DNA of 64,000 nucleotides. Origin: Methylobacterium sp. FF17. GTDB lineage: Bacteria > Pseudomonadota > Alphaproteobacteria > Rhizobiales > Beijerinckiaceae. The stretch lies in NCBI RefSeq assembly GCF_025813715.1, contig NZ_CP107532.1:5460501-5524500 (forward strand), given 5' to 3'. A model generated the notes under the pieces. The model ran no database searches and was not told the origin of the DNA. It was given only the letters and a program-made list of their open reading frames with translations. Positions 51,799 to 61,092 of the stretch are shown piece after piece. Positions within the stretch are counted from its first letter, which is position 1, and each line of letters opens with the position of its first letter. The translations under genes and the position numbers were made by a program.

Positions 51799-54700
51799 CT
51801 ATGCGTATCGACGGACCTTGGCTGCGGTAACATCCCGGCTCGCCGCAAGCTTCATGGCATGCCTTGCCACACGGCGTGCCAGCACCTGGGCTTCCTTGAG
51901 AGACCGCTGGAATGTGCCCAATCCTTCCTGTGCGATCCGCTGCTCGTTGCAGCACTCAAGTGCATGGCAAGCCGACGACAGCGCAAGGAAACCAAGGGTC
52001 CCGGCCGAGGACACGCAGCTGTGCGCCTGGAACCGGATCAAATCCCTCTCGGCCAGGGTCGTGCCTTCGCCGAGGAAAAGCGAGCCCAACTCCTCTGCGA
52101 GTGCCTCAAGGATGCCCTTCGCACGCGCGGCACCGATCAGGGCGGTGACCTCGTCGAAGGCCGTCCGGTCGAGGAAGCCGGGATCGTTCGCCGCCTCCGT
52201 CCGCCATGACGCGTTCGCATCCGGTTTCCGCGACAGCCAATGGTCGATCATCCGATAGAGGTCGGCGCGTTTGAACGGCTTGCCGACGTGATCGTCCATC
52301 CCGGCCTCCCGAAACATCCGCACCTGCTCAGGAAGGACGTTGGCCGTCATGGCGATGATCGGCATCGTGGCGGCGGGCGCGTCCAGCGAGCGGATGAGGC
52401 GGGTCGCCGCGAGGCCGTCCATGCCGGACATCTGCACGTCCATCAGCACAAGGTCGAACGGCATCCGCTCCAGGGCGCGAACGGCGGCCCTGCCGTCCGG
52501 AACCACCTCGACCGCGTAGCCGCCTGCCTCAAGGACCGCGCGGGCAAGCTCCTGGTTGATCGGATTGTCCTCGGCGACCAGGATGCGTCCAATCCGGTGC
52601 GGTTCCGGCGCGGGCCTTGCCAGCGTCGGCGGCCGTCCGGCGGCACCCGGCGGCAGCATCAGCGAGAACCAGAACGTCGCGCCGGCACCCTCCGCCGAGA
52701 GAAGGCCGATCTCGCCGCCCATGAGGTCGATGAGCTGCTTGCAGATGGCCAGGCCGAGGCCGGTACCGCCGAAATCCCGCTCGATTGAGCCTTCGACCTG
52801 GCTGAAGCGCTTGAACAGCCGGTCCTGCTTGCCCTTCGCGATTCCGATGCCGGTGTCCACGACGCCGAAATGCAGCCTCTCGCCGGTCGGGCCGGTGCCT
52901 ACATGTTTCACGGTTAAAGTGACGCCGCCGCGATGCGTGAACTTGATCGCGTTGTTGAGGAGGTTCAGCAGCACCTGCCGCAGGCGTGCCTCGTCGCCGA
53001 ACACGTGACGTGGAACCGCCGGATCAATCTCGGCCCGGATCGCCAGGCCCTTCCCTTCGGCCGAGCCGCGGACGATGTTCAGGCAGCTGTCGATCAAGGC
53101 GTAGGGAGCGAAATCCTGCCGGTCGAGCTCGATGGCGCCGGCCTCGACCTTGGAGAAGTCGAGGATGTCGTTGACCACCGTGAGCAGGGCAGCCCCGGAA
53201 GTGCGCACCAGCTCGGCCTGCCGCTGAAGGTCGGGCTGGAGCCGGCCGGAACCGACCATAAGGTCGGTGAAGCCGATGATGGCGTTGAGGGGCGTCCGGA
53301 TCTCGTGGCTCATGGATGCCAGGAACTCCGTCTTGGCCGCGCTCGCGCGCTCCGCCTCCAGACGCGCGGCCTCGGCATCCCGGGTCCGGGCGGCGACGCG
53401 GTCGCTCAGCGTCGCGTTGAGCTCGCGCAGGGCCGCCTCGCTGTCGCGCAGGGAGCGTTCGGCGGCGTCCCGGGCGGTGTCGTCGCGCATGGTCAGGACG
53501 GCGCCCACCGACCGGCCGTCGCGTCCGACCAGGGGCCGGGCCGAGCCGATTGCCAGGACCTCGACGCCGTCCGGCCGCCGCACCCGCCAGCGGGCGTCCC
53601 GCACCGTCTCGCCGCGTACCGCCCGCGCCAGCGGTAGGTCGTGGGCGGCGTAGGGCTCCCCGCTCTCCGTGTAGAGATGATAGGACTCGCTGTAGTGGTC
53701 CGGCACGACGTCGAGGCGCGCCACGCCGTGGATCGCGGCGGCGGCCTCGTTCACGAGGGTGATCCGGCCCGTGGCGTCGGTGACGATGACGCCCTCGGCG
53801 AGCTGGGCCAGGATGGCGTTGTGCGCCGTCTCGACAACCTCGCGATAGCGGGCCTCGCTCTCGGCCGCGGCAAGCTCGGCCCGCTTGCGGGCGTCGATGT
53901 CGCGCAAGGCGGCCACGTAGCCGGTGGCGCGACCGTCGACGGGATGGCGGATCAGCGTGAAGGAGACCTCGGTCCAGAGCCAGGTGCCGTCCTTGCGGCG
54001 GTAGCGTTGCTGGCTCACGGCGCGTTCCGTCCGTGCCGCCGTCAGGCCGTCGAGCACGGCCCGGTATGCCTCGGCATCGTCCGGGTGGACGCAATCGATG
54101 GGGCGGACGCCGAGCATCTCCTCCGGCATGAAGCCGAGGACGCGCACGGCCGCGGGTGACACGTAGCGCCGGGTGGTGTCGAGATCGCAGCGGATGATGA
54201 CGTCGGAGGTGTTCTCCGCCAGGAGGCGATAGCGGGCCTCACTCGCCTGCAGGGCTTCCTCGGCGGCACGCTTGCGCGTCGCGTCCCGCGTGATCTTGGT
54301 AAAACCCAGCAGCCCGCCTGCCTCGTCCCGGATCGGGTGAAGCACGACGCTCGCCCAGAAGCGCTGGCCGTTCTTGCGGACGCGCCATCCCTCGTCCTTG
54401 AAAACGCCTTGGTGCCGCGCCGTGTCGAGGGCACCCTGCGGCGCGCCGCGTTCGCGCTCCTCCTCGGTGAAGAAGCAGGAGAAATGTGCACCGACGATCT
54501 CCTCGGCGGCGTAGCCCTTGATCCGCTGCGCGCCGTCATTCCAGTTCATCACCGTTCCCGCCGGATCGAGCATGTAGATCCCGTAGTCGCGAACGCCTTC
54601 GACCAAGAGGCGGTAGGTCGCCTCGCTTCCCGGGAGGGCTCGGCCCGAGTGCATGCGCTCGCCCGAACCGGCTTCGCCGACCGCCGTCGCGTTCGTCAGG

Positions 54701-55170
54701 TCCAGGTGCGCGGCGACGATGCGGGCAAGGTCACGGAGCTGCTCGCGCTGCCGCTCGGGGAAGGTGCGCGTCGCGGTATCGACGAGGCAGAGGACGCCGG
54801 CGCATACCCCAGGCCGTAGGAAGACCGGCGCGCCCGCATAGAACCGTATGCCCGGCTCGGCCAACACCTGGGGATCCGCGGAAAACCGGGCATCCCGGAT
54901 CGCATCCTCCACGACCATGATCTCGTCGGACAGGATTGCGTGCCCGCACAAGGGTGTCCGCAGGGACCACGTGCCCGAAACGGACCCGTACTCGGCCTCG
55001 CCGCTTCGCTCGTGTCGCGCATCGAGTGAAATCAGGCAGGTCGGGACGTCGAACATCGTCCGCCCGGTTCGACAGATGGCGTCGAGGAAAGCTTCGGATG
55101 ACCCGCCTAGGGGGGCGGCTGCATGCGCCGCGTCCGCGCAGTCGGTCTCGGTGGGCAGGGGCGTACGCAT
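51799..55170 (-). CDS. GAF/PAS hybrid sensor kinase with receiver and Hpt domains
   Basis: The 1123-residue protein is soluble and modular. A GAF domain lies at 25-165 ([38 protein letters not shown]), then PAS domains near 180-300, 305-430 and 440-560 (first with [20 protein letters not shown], third with [20 protein letters not shown]). HisKA has phospho-His in [20 protein letters not shown] about 655-675. A HATPase domain follows ([41 protein letters not shown]), then a receiver ([33 protein letters not shown], phospho-Asp) and a C-terminal Hpt ([20 protein letters not shown], with the His). It is a complete intramolecular phosphorelay that probably hands on to a separate regulator. Confidence 0.92.
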   Translation of the reverse strand: MRTPLPTETDCADAAHAAAPLGGSSEAFLDAICRTGRTMFDVPTCLISLDARHERSGEAEYGSVSGTWSLRTPLCGHAILSDEIMVVEDAIRDARFSADPQVLAEPGIRFYAGAPVFLRPGVCAGVLCLVDTATRTFPERQREQLRDLARIVAAHLDLTNATAVGEAGSGERMHSGRALPGSEATYRLLVEGVRDYGIYMLDPAGTVMNWNDGAQRIKGYAAEEIVGAHFSCFFTEEERERGAPQGALDTARHQGVFKDEGWRVRKNGQRFWASVVLHPIRDEAGGLLGFTKITRDATRKRAAEEALQASEARYRLLAENTSDVIIRCDLDTTRRYVSPAAVRVLGFMPEEMLGVRPIDCVHPDDAEAYRAVLDGLTAARTERAVSQQRYRRKDGTWLWTEVSFTLIRHPVDGRATGYVAALRDIDARKRAELAAAESEARYREVVETAHNAILAQLAEGVIVTDATGRITLVNEAAAAIHGVARLDVVPDHYSESYHLYTESGEPYAAHDLPLARAVRGETVRDARWRVRRPDGVEVLAIGSARPLVGRDGRSVGAVLTMRDDTARDAAERSLRDSEAALRELNATLSDRVAARTRDAEAARLEAERASAAKTEFLASMSHEIRTPLNAIIGFTDLMVGSGRLQPDLQRQAELVRTSGAALLTVVNDILDFSKVEAGAIELDRQDFAPYALIDSCLNIVRGSAEGKGLAIRAEIDPAVPRHVFGDEARLRQVLLNLLNNAIKFTHRGGVTLTVKHVGTGPTGERLHFGVVDTGIGIAKGKQDRLFKRFSQVEGSIERDFGGTGLGLAICKQLIDLMGGEIGLLSAEGAGATFWFSLMLPPGAAGRPPTLARPAPEPHRIGRILVAEDNPINQELARAVLEAGGYAVEVVPDGRAAVRALERMPFDLVLMDVQMSGMDGLAATRLIRSLDAPAATMPIIAMTANVLPEQVRMFREAGMDDHVGKPFKRADLYRMIDHWLSRKPDANASWRTEAANDPGFLDRTAFDEVTALIGAARAKGILEALAEELGSLFLGEGTTLAERDLIRFQAHSCVSSAGTLGFLALSSACHALECCNEQRIAQEGLGTFQRSLKEAQVLARRVARHAMKLAASRDVTAAKVRRYA

Positions 55171-55628
55171 GGATCTAGGGCTGAACCGGAAAGCCGTATC
55201 GGCGAGGAACTGGAATATAGTCTCCAGCGATACCGAAGTGTAAACGCTACCTTAGGCTAGGCTCTCTCGGATCGCATCCCGATAGCCCTATCCGCAAACA
55301 AGGCGTAGGGCGTGAGAGCGGGACATCCCGCCGGTTTCCCGAAGGTTTCTCTCCGATGTGGCACCGGCGCCGGACCGCAGACGGGGGTCGTCGCCCGTGG
55401 CCGCCTTGCCAGGCCGGCCTCTGTCCCCCCGCGTTGTCCCGGGCGCCGCCGCCGGCCTCGTGCCTGGAATTGTCCGGCTCGGGAGTTCTAACGAACGGCT
55501 TTGAGCCCGGTGCGGAAGCTGTGTAAGCAAAGCTTTCCTACCATGAGACGATGCCCTCCATGCCTGAAGACGCACCCTCGCGGTTGCCGGCTGAGACACC
55601 CCCGGGCGGCGCCCGCCTCTACGCCTGA
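55171..55628. other. Intergenic between divergent kinase and small membrane gene
   Basis: 458 bases. The half next to the kinase (55195-55290) is AT-richer and likely holds its promoter. The rest is GC-rich with overlapping, unsupported frames on minus. No RNA gene or terminator is recognised. Confidence 0.4.
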
Positions 55629-56063
55629 ATGTTCCTGGCCGTGTCCGTAATCGGCCTCCTCACGGGAGGCCTCGAAAGGCTCGCGCTCCTGCCCGACGCC
55701 GCCGCGAAGGCTTGCCGCGCGTTCTACCTGTGCGGACCCCGCCCTCTGAACACGCTCCCGCCGTTCGAGGTGGTCCACGGCTCTGGGTCCACATGGGAAC
55801 AGGTCGAGAAGGACGATGTCCCGCCGGAACAGAGGCGACTTGAGGCTGAAAACCCTGATTTCAACATCGTCTGGCATCGCGGCGAAGAGACCGGCGGCTG
55901 CAGCGGGGCGTTCAACACCACTTGCCGATACCACTACCATGGCCGATGGAGCGCAGGGCCGAAGTGGGAGGCTGCATCGAAGCTGCCGTGGATCGTCCTG
56001 GGCTGCGTGTTCCTCGTATCCCTCGCCGTCATCCTTCGTCGCCGCGGCGCGCGCTCCGCATGA
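55629..56063 (+). CDS. Hypothetical protein with N- and C-terminal membrane helices
   Basis: The 144-residue product begins with a hydrophobic segment (MFLAVSVIGLLTGGLERLAL) and ends with a clear transmembrane helix (LPWIVLGCVFLVSLAVILRR) followed by a basic RRRGARSA tail. The middle domain (about residues 30-118) has four Cys (KACRAFYLCG and GGCSGAFNTTCRY) that could form two disulfides, suggesting an outward-facing loop. I recognise no family. No strong ribosome site is seen at ATG 55629. The Cys spacing and the two helices make coding likely. Confidence 0.6.
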   Translation: MFLAVSVIGLLTGGLERLALLPDAAAKACRAFYLCGPRPLNTLPPFEVVHGSGSTWEQVEKDDVPPEQRRLEAENPDFNIVWHRGEETGGCSGAFNTTCRYHYHGRWSAGPKWEAASKLPWIVLGCVFLVSLAVILRRRGARSA

Positions 56064-56313
56064 AGTCCCCGCGATGAACGACCCCGGCCCTTCGCAAACG
56101 ACGCCCTTTCCAACGTCGTGACTCGTAGTCCTGGTCGACGCGGAAGATTCTGGCCGCCGAATACCTTCGACTCACCCTCCCGCATGAAAACCCAGGGGGG
56201 CACGTCTGGACGCGTCAGCGCGTCCTTGCCGCCATCCAAGAACGGGATCACCGCTCGTTGTGCGGAAGCGGCGGGACAGGCCCGACGCCGACAAGACGGC
56301 GTGATGACGAACG

Positions 56314-57063
56314 ATGCGCGTGTGCCTGCAACTTCCCGGACGGAACGAGATAACCATCGGGCAGGCCCTACAGGAGTACGGACCTAGTCCACTCGTGGAC
56401 GTCTTCGCCTGCCCCGTTTGCAACGGTATCCTATCAATTCGGGCGCAAGCGGCCCTGGCGAGAACGGCACACTTCGCGCATGCCCGCGGCGCTGACTGTC
56501 CCACCATCGATGCCGCCGCGGCCCCGTTCGAGAACCTTCGAGCGCTCGACCCCGTTTCCTTGGCCCGCATCCAGCGACAGGCGAGGTTCCATGCGAACTG
56601 GCGTCGCCACCTCCTGCATCTTAGTACCTGGGCCCCCGCGCTCGCCGTCGAGGAATTCGTTGCCCGGCTGGAGCTATCACTCGAATTGAACATCTAGTCC
56701 TACGTCGGCCTCGCCGACGCTGAGATCCCCATCGTCCTCGCGTTGCTGGACCAGTTCTCGCCCGACGATGCAATGAAGACCCATACTCACCGGCCCCGCG
56801 ATCACTGGTACCGGTTCTTGGTGAGCCACAGCGAGGCGGCCGGGGCCGACTGACCCTAGCCGGAGCAGGGCGCGACCATCTCGCGCGGCCGCTTCCGGTA
56901 CAACCGCGAGGGCGTCGCCCCGGCCGGTGCAGACTTCATCGACCTGGAGATCGTGCCGGTGTCGGGCGCCTTCCTGGAAGGGCCCGAGCCGCAGAGGCTA
57001 CACGACTACAGGGAGGACAAGGTCGACGCCTGGTTTGCTAGGCATCCGGCCTTCGGTCGATGA
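56314..57063 (+). pseudogene. Decayed gene with three in-frame stops (CoiA-like zinc region?)
   Basis: One reading frame of exactly 250 codons runs from ATG 56314 to TGA 57061-57063, broken by TAG at 56695, TGA at 56851 and TAG at 56857. Protein-like sequence continues on both sides of each stop: before, RVCLQLPGRNEITIGQALQE, CPVCNGILSIRAQ and TAHFAHARGADCP (a Cys/His site like that of CoiA-type proteins); after, SYVGLADAEIPIVLALLDQF, DHWYRFLVSHSEAAGAD and PAGADFIDLEIVPVSGAFLE. No frameshift is needed, so loss by point mutation is the simplest explanation. Only the first 127 codons could be translated. Its 3' end overlaps a convergent gene by 26 bases. Confidence 0.7.
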
Positions 57064-57400
57064 GCAGGCCCATCAACACGACGGCGGTGCGTTCCAGCGA
57101 GACTTCGTCGCCGAGCATCAACTCGGCGTCGAAGGGCCGCCCGGCGGCCGCCGCGTACGGGTCGGCTTCGACAAAATCGCAAGCCCAGACCCGGAGACCG
57201 GGCGCGTCGGGCACACCGTCCCGACCAGGTTCCGGCCGGTCGTCGATGGGCCAGGTCAGCCAAAGGCCCCGTTCTGCGAGTTCACATGCGCGGAAGCGGG
57301 TGAGGCGCTCCTTCATCGCCGGGAGGTCCATCGGCGCATCGATTGCGCAGACCGGGGCGGACCCGCTCCACAAACCAGCCAAGAGCAGTTGCCGTGCCAT
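57038..57400 (-). CDS. Hypothetical protein, 120 residues
   Basis: The product is unrecognised. Its composition is well balanced (LTRFRACELAERGLWLTWPI, VWACDFVEADPYAAAAGRPF, AELMLGDEVSLERTAVVLMG) with evenly mixed hydrophobic and charged residues, unlike shadow frames. MARQLLLAGLWSGSAPVCA may be a weak signal or just a hydrophobic start. It is convergent with the pseudogene at 56314 and overlaps its end by 26 bases. No ribosome site is evident, so the confidence is moderate. Confidence 0.45.
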   Translation of the reverse strand: MARQLLLAGLWSGSAPVCAIDAPMDLPAMKERLTRFRACELAERGLWLTWPIDDRPEPGRDGVPDAPGLRVWACDFVEADPYAAAAGRPFDAELMLGDEVSLERTAVVLMGLLIDRRPDA

Positions 57401-57646
57401 ACGTTCCTCGACGGTTTACTCGTGCGCCGAGCGTCGGCCAGCGAATCGGCGTGTCAGCTATGATCGTGGGCGGACACGCACGTCACAAGCTGCGTCCGCT
57501 CACGCGATACCGTCGAAGGGGATCATTGAGCGCCGAGCGACGGGGGGTGGCTTGCAGCCATAGAGCCGCGACGGGGCGGACGCGAAATCAACGGTCGGGC
57601 CGTCCGCCTACGAGCGCGAGGTTAGCTCGGAAGCCTCCAGTGAGTG
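57401..57646. other. Spacer before the immune-type operon's last gene
   Basis: 246 bases between the hypothetical gene and the cNMP-TIR gene stop. I see no hairpin with T-run to end the long minus-strand operon, and no gene. Confidence 0.4.
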
Positions 57647-58558
57647 TCAGACGTTGCGCCCGAGGCGCATGATGTGGTCGCGCAACGCGTTGCAGGCTGG
57701 CCCCATCATGGCTCCGACATCGGCTCCGGGCCTAAAGTTGTACTTGATCGTCGTGATGCCGGCCAAGTCGCTCGGGAGCTTCAACTTCGCTCCTTTCGGC
57801 TCCATTAGGACGGCGCGCTGGCGTCCAAGGCTTCCCATGAAGAAGCCCAGCTCAAAAACGACGTTGTCCCGGGGTGTCGGCCACTCCTCGTCCCGAACCT
57901 CGGTCTTGTCGTCTGGATGGGCGACTGCCACCGCAAAATCGGATTGCATCAACTCTTCTTCGAGCGTCTCAAGCGTGTAGTTCGTTACCTTGAACACGCC
58001 GTTCGCCCAGACGACCGTCAGGAACGGGTCGTTCATGAGTGCATTCTCGATGGCCCGCGCCACCGGCAGAGCCTCCGAGGACGAGAACAGGAAGACGCGC
58101 GGCTTCTCGTTGGCAGGTCGGATCAGTGCGTTCCGTTGCTCCAGGCGTCGCGCCAATTCCTGCGCCATGCGTCGCCAAATCTCGGGGTGCCGGTCGGCGA
58201 CGGCGGAGAATGCCGCCTCACCGACCTTTAAGACGACGGCTTCAGTGATCGCCGTGACGGTCGCCGCACGTGCCTGAGACGGCGCCACGGCAGCCATTTC
58301 ACCGACTTGGTCACCCCGGCCGCGCACGTTGACGCGATGGTCGTTCACCACGACCTCGAAGTCCCCGACCACGATGAAGAACAGGTCGTTGTTAGTGCCT
58401 CCCTGTTCGATGATTGAGGTCCCGAGTGCGACGGGCATGAGCTCCCCGACATCAACCAGCGCCTCGGCGAGGCCGGGCGTTCCGGTTACAAGCCTCTGTC
58501 GTTCCATTTCCTCCACGAGGTGCTTCCGGCCCCGTTCTCCCTGAAACCGTCCGAGCAT
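57647..58558 (-). CDS. Cyclic-nucleotide-binding/TIR-like effector (Pycsar PycTIR type)
   Basis: The 303-residue protein couples a cyclic-nucleotide-binding beta-roll (20-135) to a TIR-like domain (153-290). In the first, the phosphate-binding cassette reads GEMAAVAPSQARAATVTA, with E87 and R97 as the ligand pair. The second is the TIR-like nucleotide-binding family that has PRDNVVFELGFFMGSLGRQR, with E236 as the predicted catalytic Glu. This is the architecture of Pycsar effectors, which bind cCMP or cUMP and degrade NAD+, killing the infected cell. ATG 58558 follows GAGAGG with seven bases between. It is the last gene of the operon, 58 bases after the E2-like gene; the cyclase lies one gene further up. 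Confidence 0.88.
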   Translation of the reverse strand: MLGRFQGERGRKHLVEEMERQRLVTGTPGLAEALVDVGELMPVALGTSIIEQGGTNNDLFFIVVGDFEVVVNDHRVNVRGRGDQVGEMAAVAPSQARAATVTAITEAVVLKVGEAAFSAVADRHPEIWRRMAQELARRLEQRNALIRPANEKPRVFLFSSSEALPVARAIENALMNDPFLTVVWANGVFKVTNYTLETLEEELMQSDFAVAVAHPDDKTEVRDEEWPTPRDNVVFELGFFMGSLGRQRAVLMEPKGAKLKLPSDLAGITTIKYNFRPGADVGAMMGPACNALRDHIMRLGRNV

Positions 58559-58616
58559 GACGCATCCTCTCAACTGTCACCCGCACTGTTCAATGGGCGT
58601 CCAATCCATTAGGGCT

Positions 58617-59405
58617 TCAAGGCTTGGCGACGCCAAGCGGGCACCCGTCCATGGTCCCGCAACAAGCCTTGCCTTCGAATGACTTCCAGAACGACCGCTC
58701 CGCGGTGGCGGTGTCCTGCATCGCGCCGACGATCTCGACTAGGCGACCGGCGTGGTCGCGGCATCGCCGGAGCGTAAGGGGACGTTCGTCCTGCCCGCAC
58801 GGGCAGGCTTGCCTAAGCGTCGCCGGGCTACGTTGCTTGACGAAGATGCGCGCCATCGTCCGGCCGTCGACCTGCAACCGAACCGCGCTCCCCCGAGATG
58901 AACACCCTTTTGACCGAACCGTGGCCACGCGTCCGTGGAACAGCCGATCGCGCAGCCGGGGCGAGACCGCCGCGGCCGCTTCGAGCGCCTTGCGCTGGTG
59001 TACGGCAGCGCCGCCATGGGCCCATTCGCGACGGTCCGGCCATCGGCGCAGGCGCCGCGCCCGTTCCTGCAGGCGCAGGAACTGCAACACGGCTCCCCAC
59101 CATGTCGCGCCGTCCGCGGTGGCTTCAAGCGCTAGGCTCTCGTAGGGCTCCCAGTTTAGGCAGAACGACCCATCGGAATTGATATGCCGCATCGGGCAGA
59201 ACGCCGGGAGACGAGCCCCTAGGGTCGCCTCCCGAACATAAGGCCGCCCGCCGCTCTCCTGGACCTCAAGTTCGTAGCCGTGGAGGCTCCCGTCCGTCAT
59301 CAGGACGGGCACGGCGGCGCGTAGGCGACCATGAATCGAGGGAAGCGGCGTGATCCCATATGCCGAGGCTGCCGACGCCAGGATTTCGACCGCCGGCTGC
59401 GTCAT
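58617..59405 (-). CDS. E2-like (ubiquitin-conjugating-enzyme fold) protein with Cys-rich tail
   Basis: The 262-residue product has an E2-like region in residues 1-130. FCPMRHINSDGSFCLNW (residues 69-85) mirrors the H-P-N-...-G-x-I-C-L-x-x-L/W signature of E2 enzymes, with H74, N76 and C82 as candidate catalytic residues. The part after 200 is Cys-rich (QACPCGQDER, then KACCGTMDGCPLG) and may bind zinc. No E1, ubiquitin-like protein or JAB peptidase is visible nearby. Stand-alone E2-like proteins accompany short type II CBASS, where they modify the cyclase. Its start overlaps the cyclase stop (ATGA), so the same relationship is likely here. The identification rests on one motif and overall form. 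Confidence 0.65.
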   Translation of the reverse strand: MTQPAVEILASAASAYGITPLPSIHGRLRAAVPVLMTDGSLHGYELEVQESGGRPYVREATLGARLPAFCPMRHINSDGSFCLNWEPYESLALEATADGATWWGAVLQFLRLQERARRLRRWPDRREWAHGGAAVHQRKALEAAAAVSPRLRDRLFHGRVATVRSKGCSSRGSAVRLQVDGRTMARIFVKQRSPATLRQACPCGQDERPLTLRRCRDHAGRLVEIVGAMQDTATAERSFWKSFEGKACCGTMDGCPLGVAKP

Positions 59406-60955
59406 TCCCCGCCGACCTCGACGTAGGGTGTGACCACTTGGTCGGAAGCCCTTTTGACCGCCGGCGCCGCGGCGGCGAACGCCTCCGCCTTGATGGCCTT
59501 GGCGGTCCGGTCGCCGTCGGCCGCAAGTCCCTCCACCGCCTCGTTGTAGTCGAGGCCGTCGAAGCGCCGGGACGGACCGAAAAGGTCCCTGACGGCTTGC
59601 GTCCCGGAGTCGTATGCGACCTGCCCGATTGCCGTCTGCGTGCCCGTGCAACGCTTCTGTTCAAACTCCGATGCCAGTACGCCGCGGCTAACCGAGCATC
59701 GCAAGCGGTCCCCGTGCGCACCGAGCCGCGTCAAGGCTATCGGGCCGAACTCGATGCCTATCGCAAGCCCGCGCTTTTCCACGTCGACCCCCTCCTCGTT
59801 GAGCTTCTCCAGGGCGAGCTCGAAGCTGCTCCGAAGGGCCCCGGCGCACAGTACGGCCGTACTCACCGTCCCCTCATCGTCGGTCGTCTGCGCCGTTCCC
59901 TCGCACAGCAGGCCATGGACACAGTCGCCAATGAAACGGACCCGACGGCCCTCGAAGTCCACGCCCAGCACCCGGTCGAGTTCAGCGCGGATGACGTGCA
60001 GGGCGCGCACGACATCCTCCGACGTCCCCGCTTCCAAGTGGCGGGCCACGTAGGCCGTAAAACCATCGATGTCGGCATAGACGGAGACTGCCTCCTGGCG
60101 CCGCGAGTTGGAGGGTGTCAGGGCACTGATGTCGATGGTGCGCAACGGTGGCGTGTGGCGCGAGAAGCCGTAGTTGGAAAGCGGGTTCTTGGCGACGTCG
60201 GTACGCCATTCCTCCGCCAAGTCCTCGACGTCAAGACCGAGCTCGGCGTCGGCCTGCGACAGGGCGACCTCGCTGGTGGTCAACTTGGTCTTGGACGGCT
60301 CCTTGACCTCCGGCAGGCCTATCGCGCGTCGGGCGTTGTTCGTCAGAAATATGCCGATCGCAGACCCCGCCGCCGAGAACTTCGCGGCATGGTTTGCCGG
60401 ATTCCCCAGGAACAAGGGCTCGCGACCGCCGTTCCGGCCGTTGTTCACGACGAGGGCGAGACCGCTGTCGATTCCGACCCTGACCCTGGCAGCGGGTACA
60501 TGCTCGTCGTCGTCGCCTGTGACCGCGCAAACGTCGATGACGAGCTGTGCAACGGCTATCGCGCGATGCAGTCTCCGGCCTTCGGCGCTGCCGTCCTCGT
60601 CGTCATCGCTATCGTAGGGCTTGTGAACGACGGCGTGCAGCCGCTGGTTATGGAAATCGACGCGCAGCGCGTCCGCCCTGTTAAGGATGCGGCGCACGCT
60701 TCGACCGTGCAGGTCGAGGAACCGGAGCGTTCGCTTGTGGCATGTCTCCCCCTCGCTCGACGTGCAGTTCAGCATGTCATCGAGGTTGAGGATGTCCGCG
60801 TAGAGATGCACGGCCTCCATCCGATAGGCTTTCGCCGTGGGGATGTTGCCGAGCGACATCTCGCGCTTGAAGTCGACGATCTCGACCTTCTTCACGTCCT
60901 TGATCTTGGCGGCGATGTGTTCGGCCGCTCGGTCACGCTTCCAGCTATGTGCCAT
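59402..60955 (-). CDS. Nucleotide cyclase (Pycsar PycC-like), two cyclase-homology domains
   Basis: The 517-residue protein carries two regions like class III nucleotide cyclases. The C-terminal one (285-430) looks active: AVSVYADIDGFTAYVARHLE has both metal Asp candidates near 292-294, VRFIGDCVHGLL near 337-348 supplies the G-D turn, and GLAIGIEFGPIALTRLG follows. The N-terminal one (45-215: AVHLYADILNLDDM; RVGIDSGLALVVNN) keeps the first Asp but lacks the G-D turn, so it may be a partner domain. Pairing with a cNMP-TIR effector is the mark of Pycsar, whose cyclases make cCMP or cUMP on infection; the base used here cannot be read. GGCGGAAG precedes the ATG. A 137-base gap separates it from the phosphoesterase gene. 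Confidence 0.85.
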   Translation of the reverse strand: MAHSWKRDRAAEHIAAKIKDVKKVEIVDFKREMSLGNIPTAKAYRMEAVHLYADILNLDDMLNCTSSEGETCHKRTLRFLDLHGRSVRRILNRADALRVDFHNQRLHAVVHKPYDSDDDEDGSAEGRRLHRAIAVAQLVIDVCAVTGDDDEHVPAARVRVGIDSGLALVVNNGRNGGREPLFLGNPANHAAKFSAAGSAIGIFLTNNARRAIGLPEVKEPSKTKLTTSEVALSQADAELGLDVEDLAEEWRTDVAKNPLSNYGFSRHTPPLRTIDISALTPSNSRRQEAVSVYADIDGFTAYVARHLEAGTSEDVVRALHVIRAELDRVLGVDFEGRRVRFIGDCVHGLLCEGTAQTTDDEGTVSTAVLCAGALRSSFELALEKLNEEGVDVEKRGLAIGIEFGPIALTRLGAHGDRLRCSVSRGVLASEFEQKRCTGTQTAIGQVAYDSGTQAVRDLFGPSRRFDGLDYNEAVEGLAADGDRTAKAIKAEAFAAAAPAVKRASDQVVTPYVEVGGE

Positions 60956-61092
60956 ATCAACTTCCGCCTGTCGCCGGACCGGGCAAGGACCAGCCTGATT
61001 GTGAGTTCCGCGATGGATCGAGGGATGCGGACGTCAGCGCTGCACCGGGCCAACGACATGGCGCCGCCCCTCGATGGTCCCTCACCCGAACG

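Noticed and set aside
50069..51955. 628-codon minus-strand frame over the dehydrogenase
   Set aside because: No family match, crosses the hairpin at 50083 and is antisense to the dehydrogenase with its good ribosome site.
57647..60955. Calling the cyclase product cCMP or cUMP outright
   Set aside because: The base-specificity residues cannot be set without alignment or structure, so only a Pycsar-like role is claimed.
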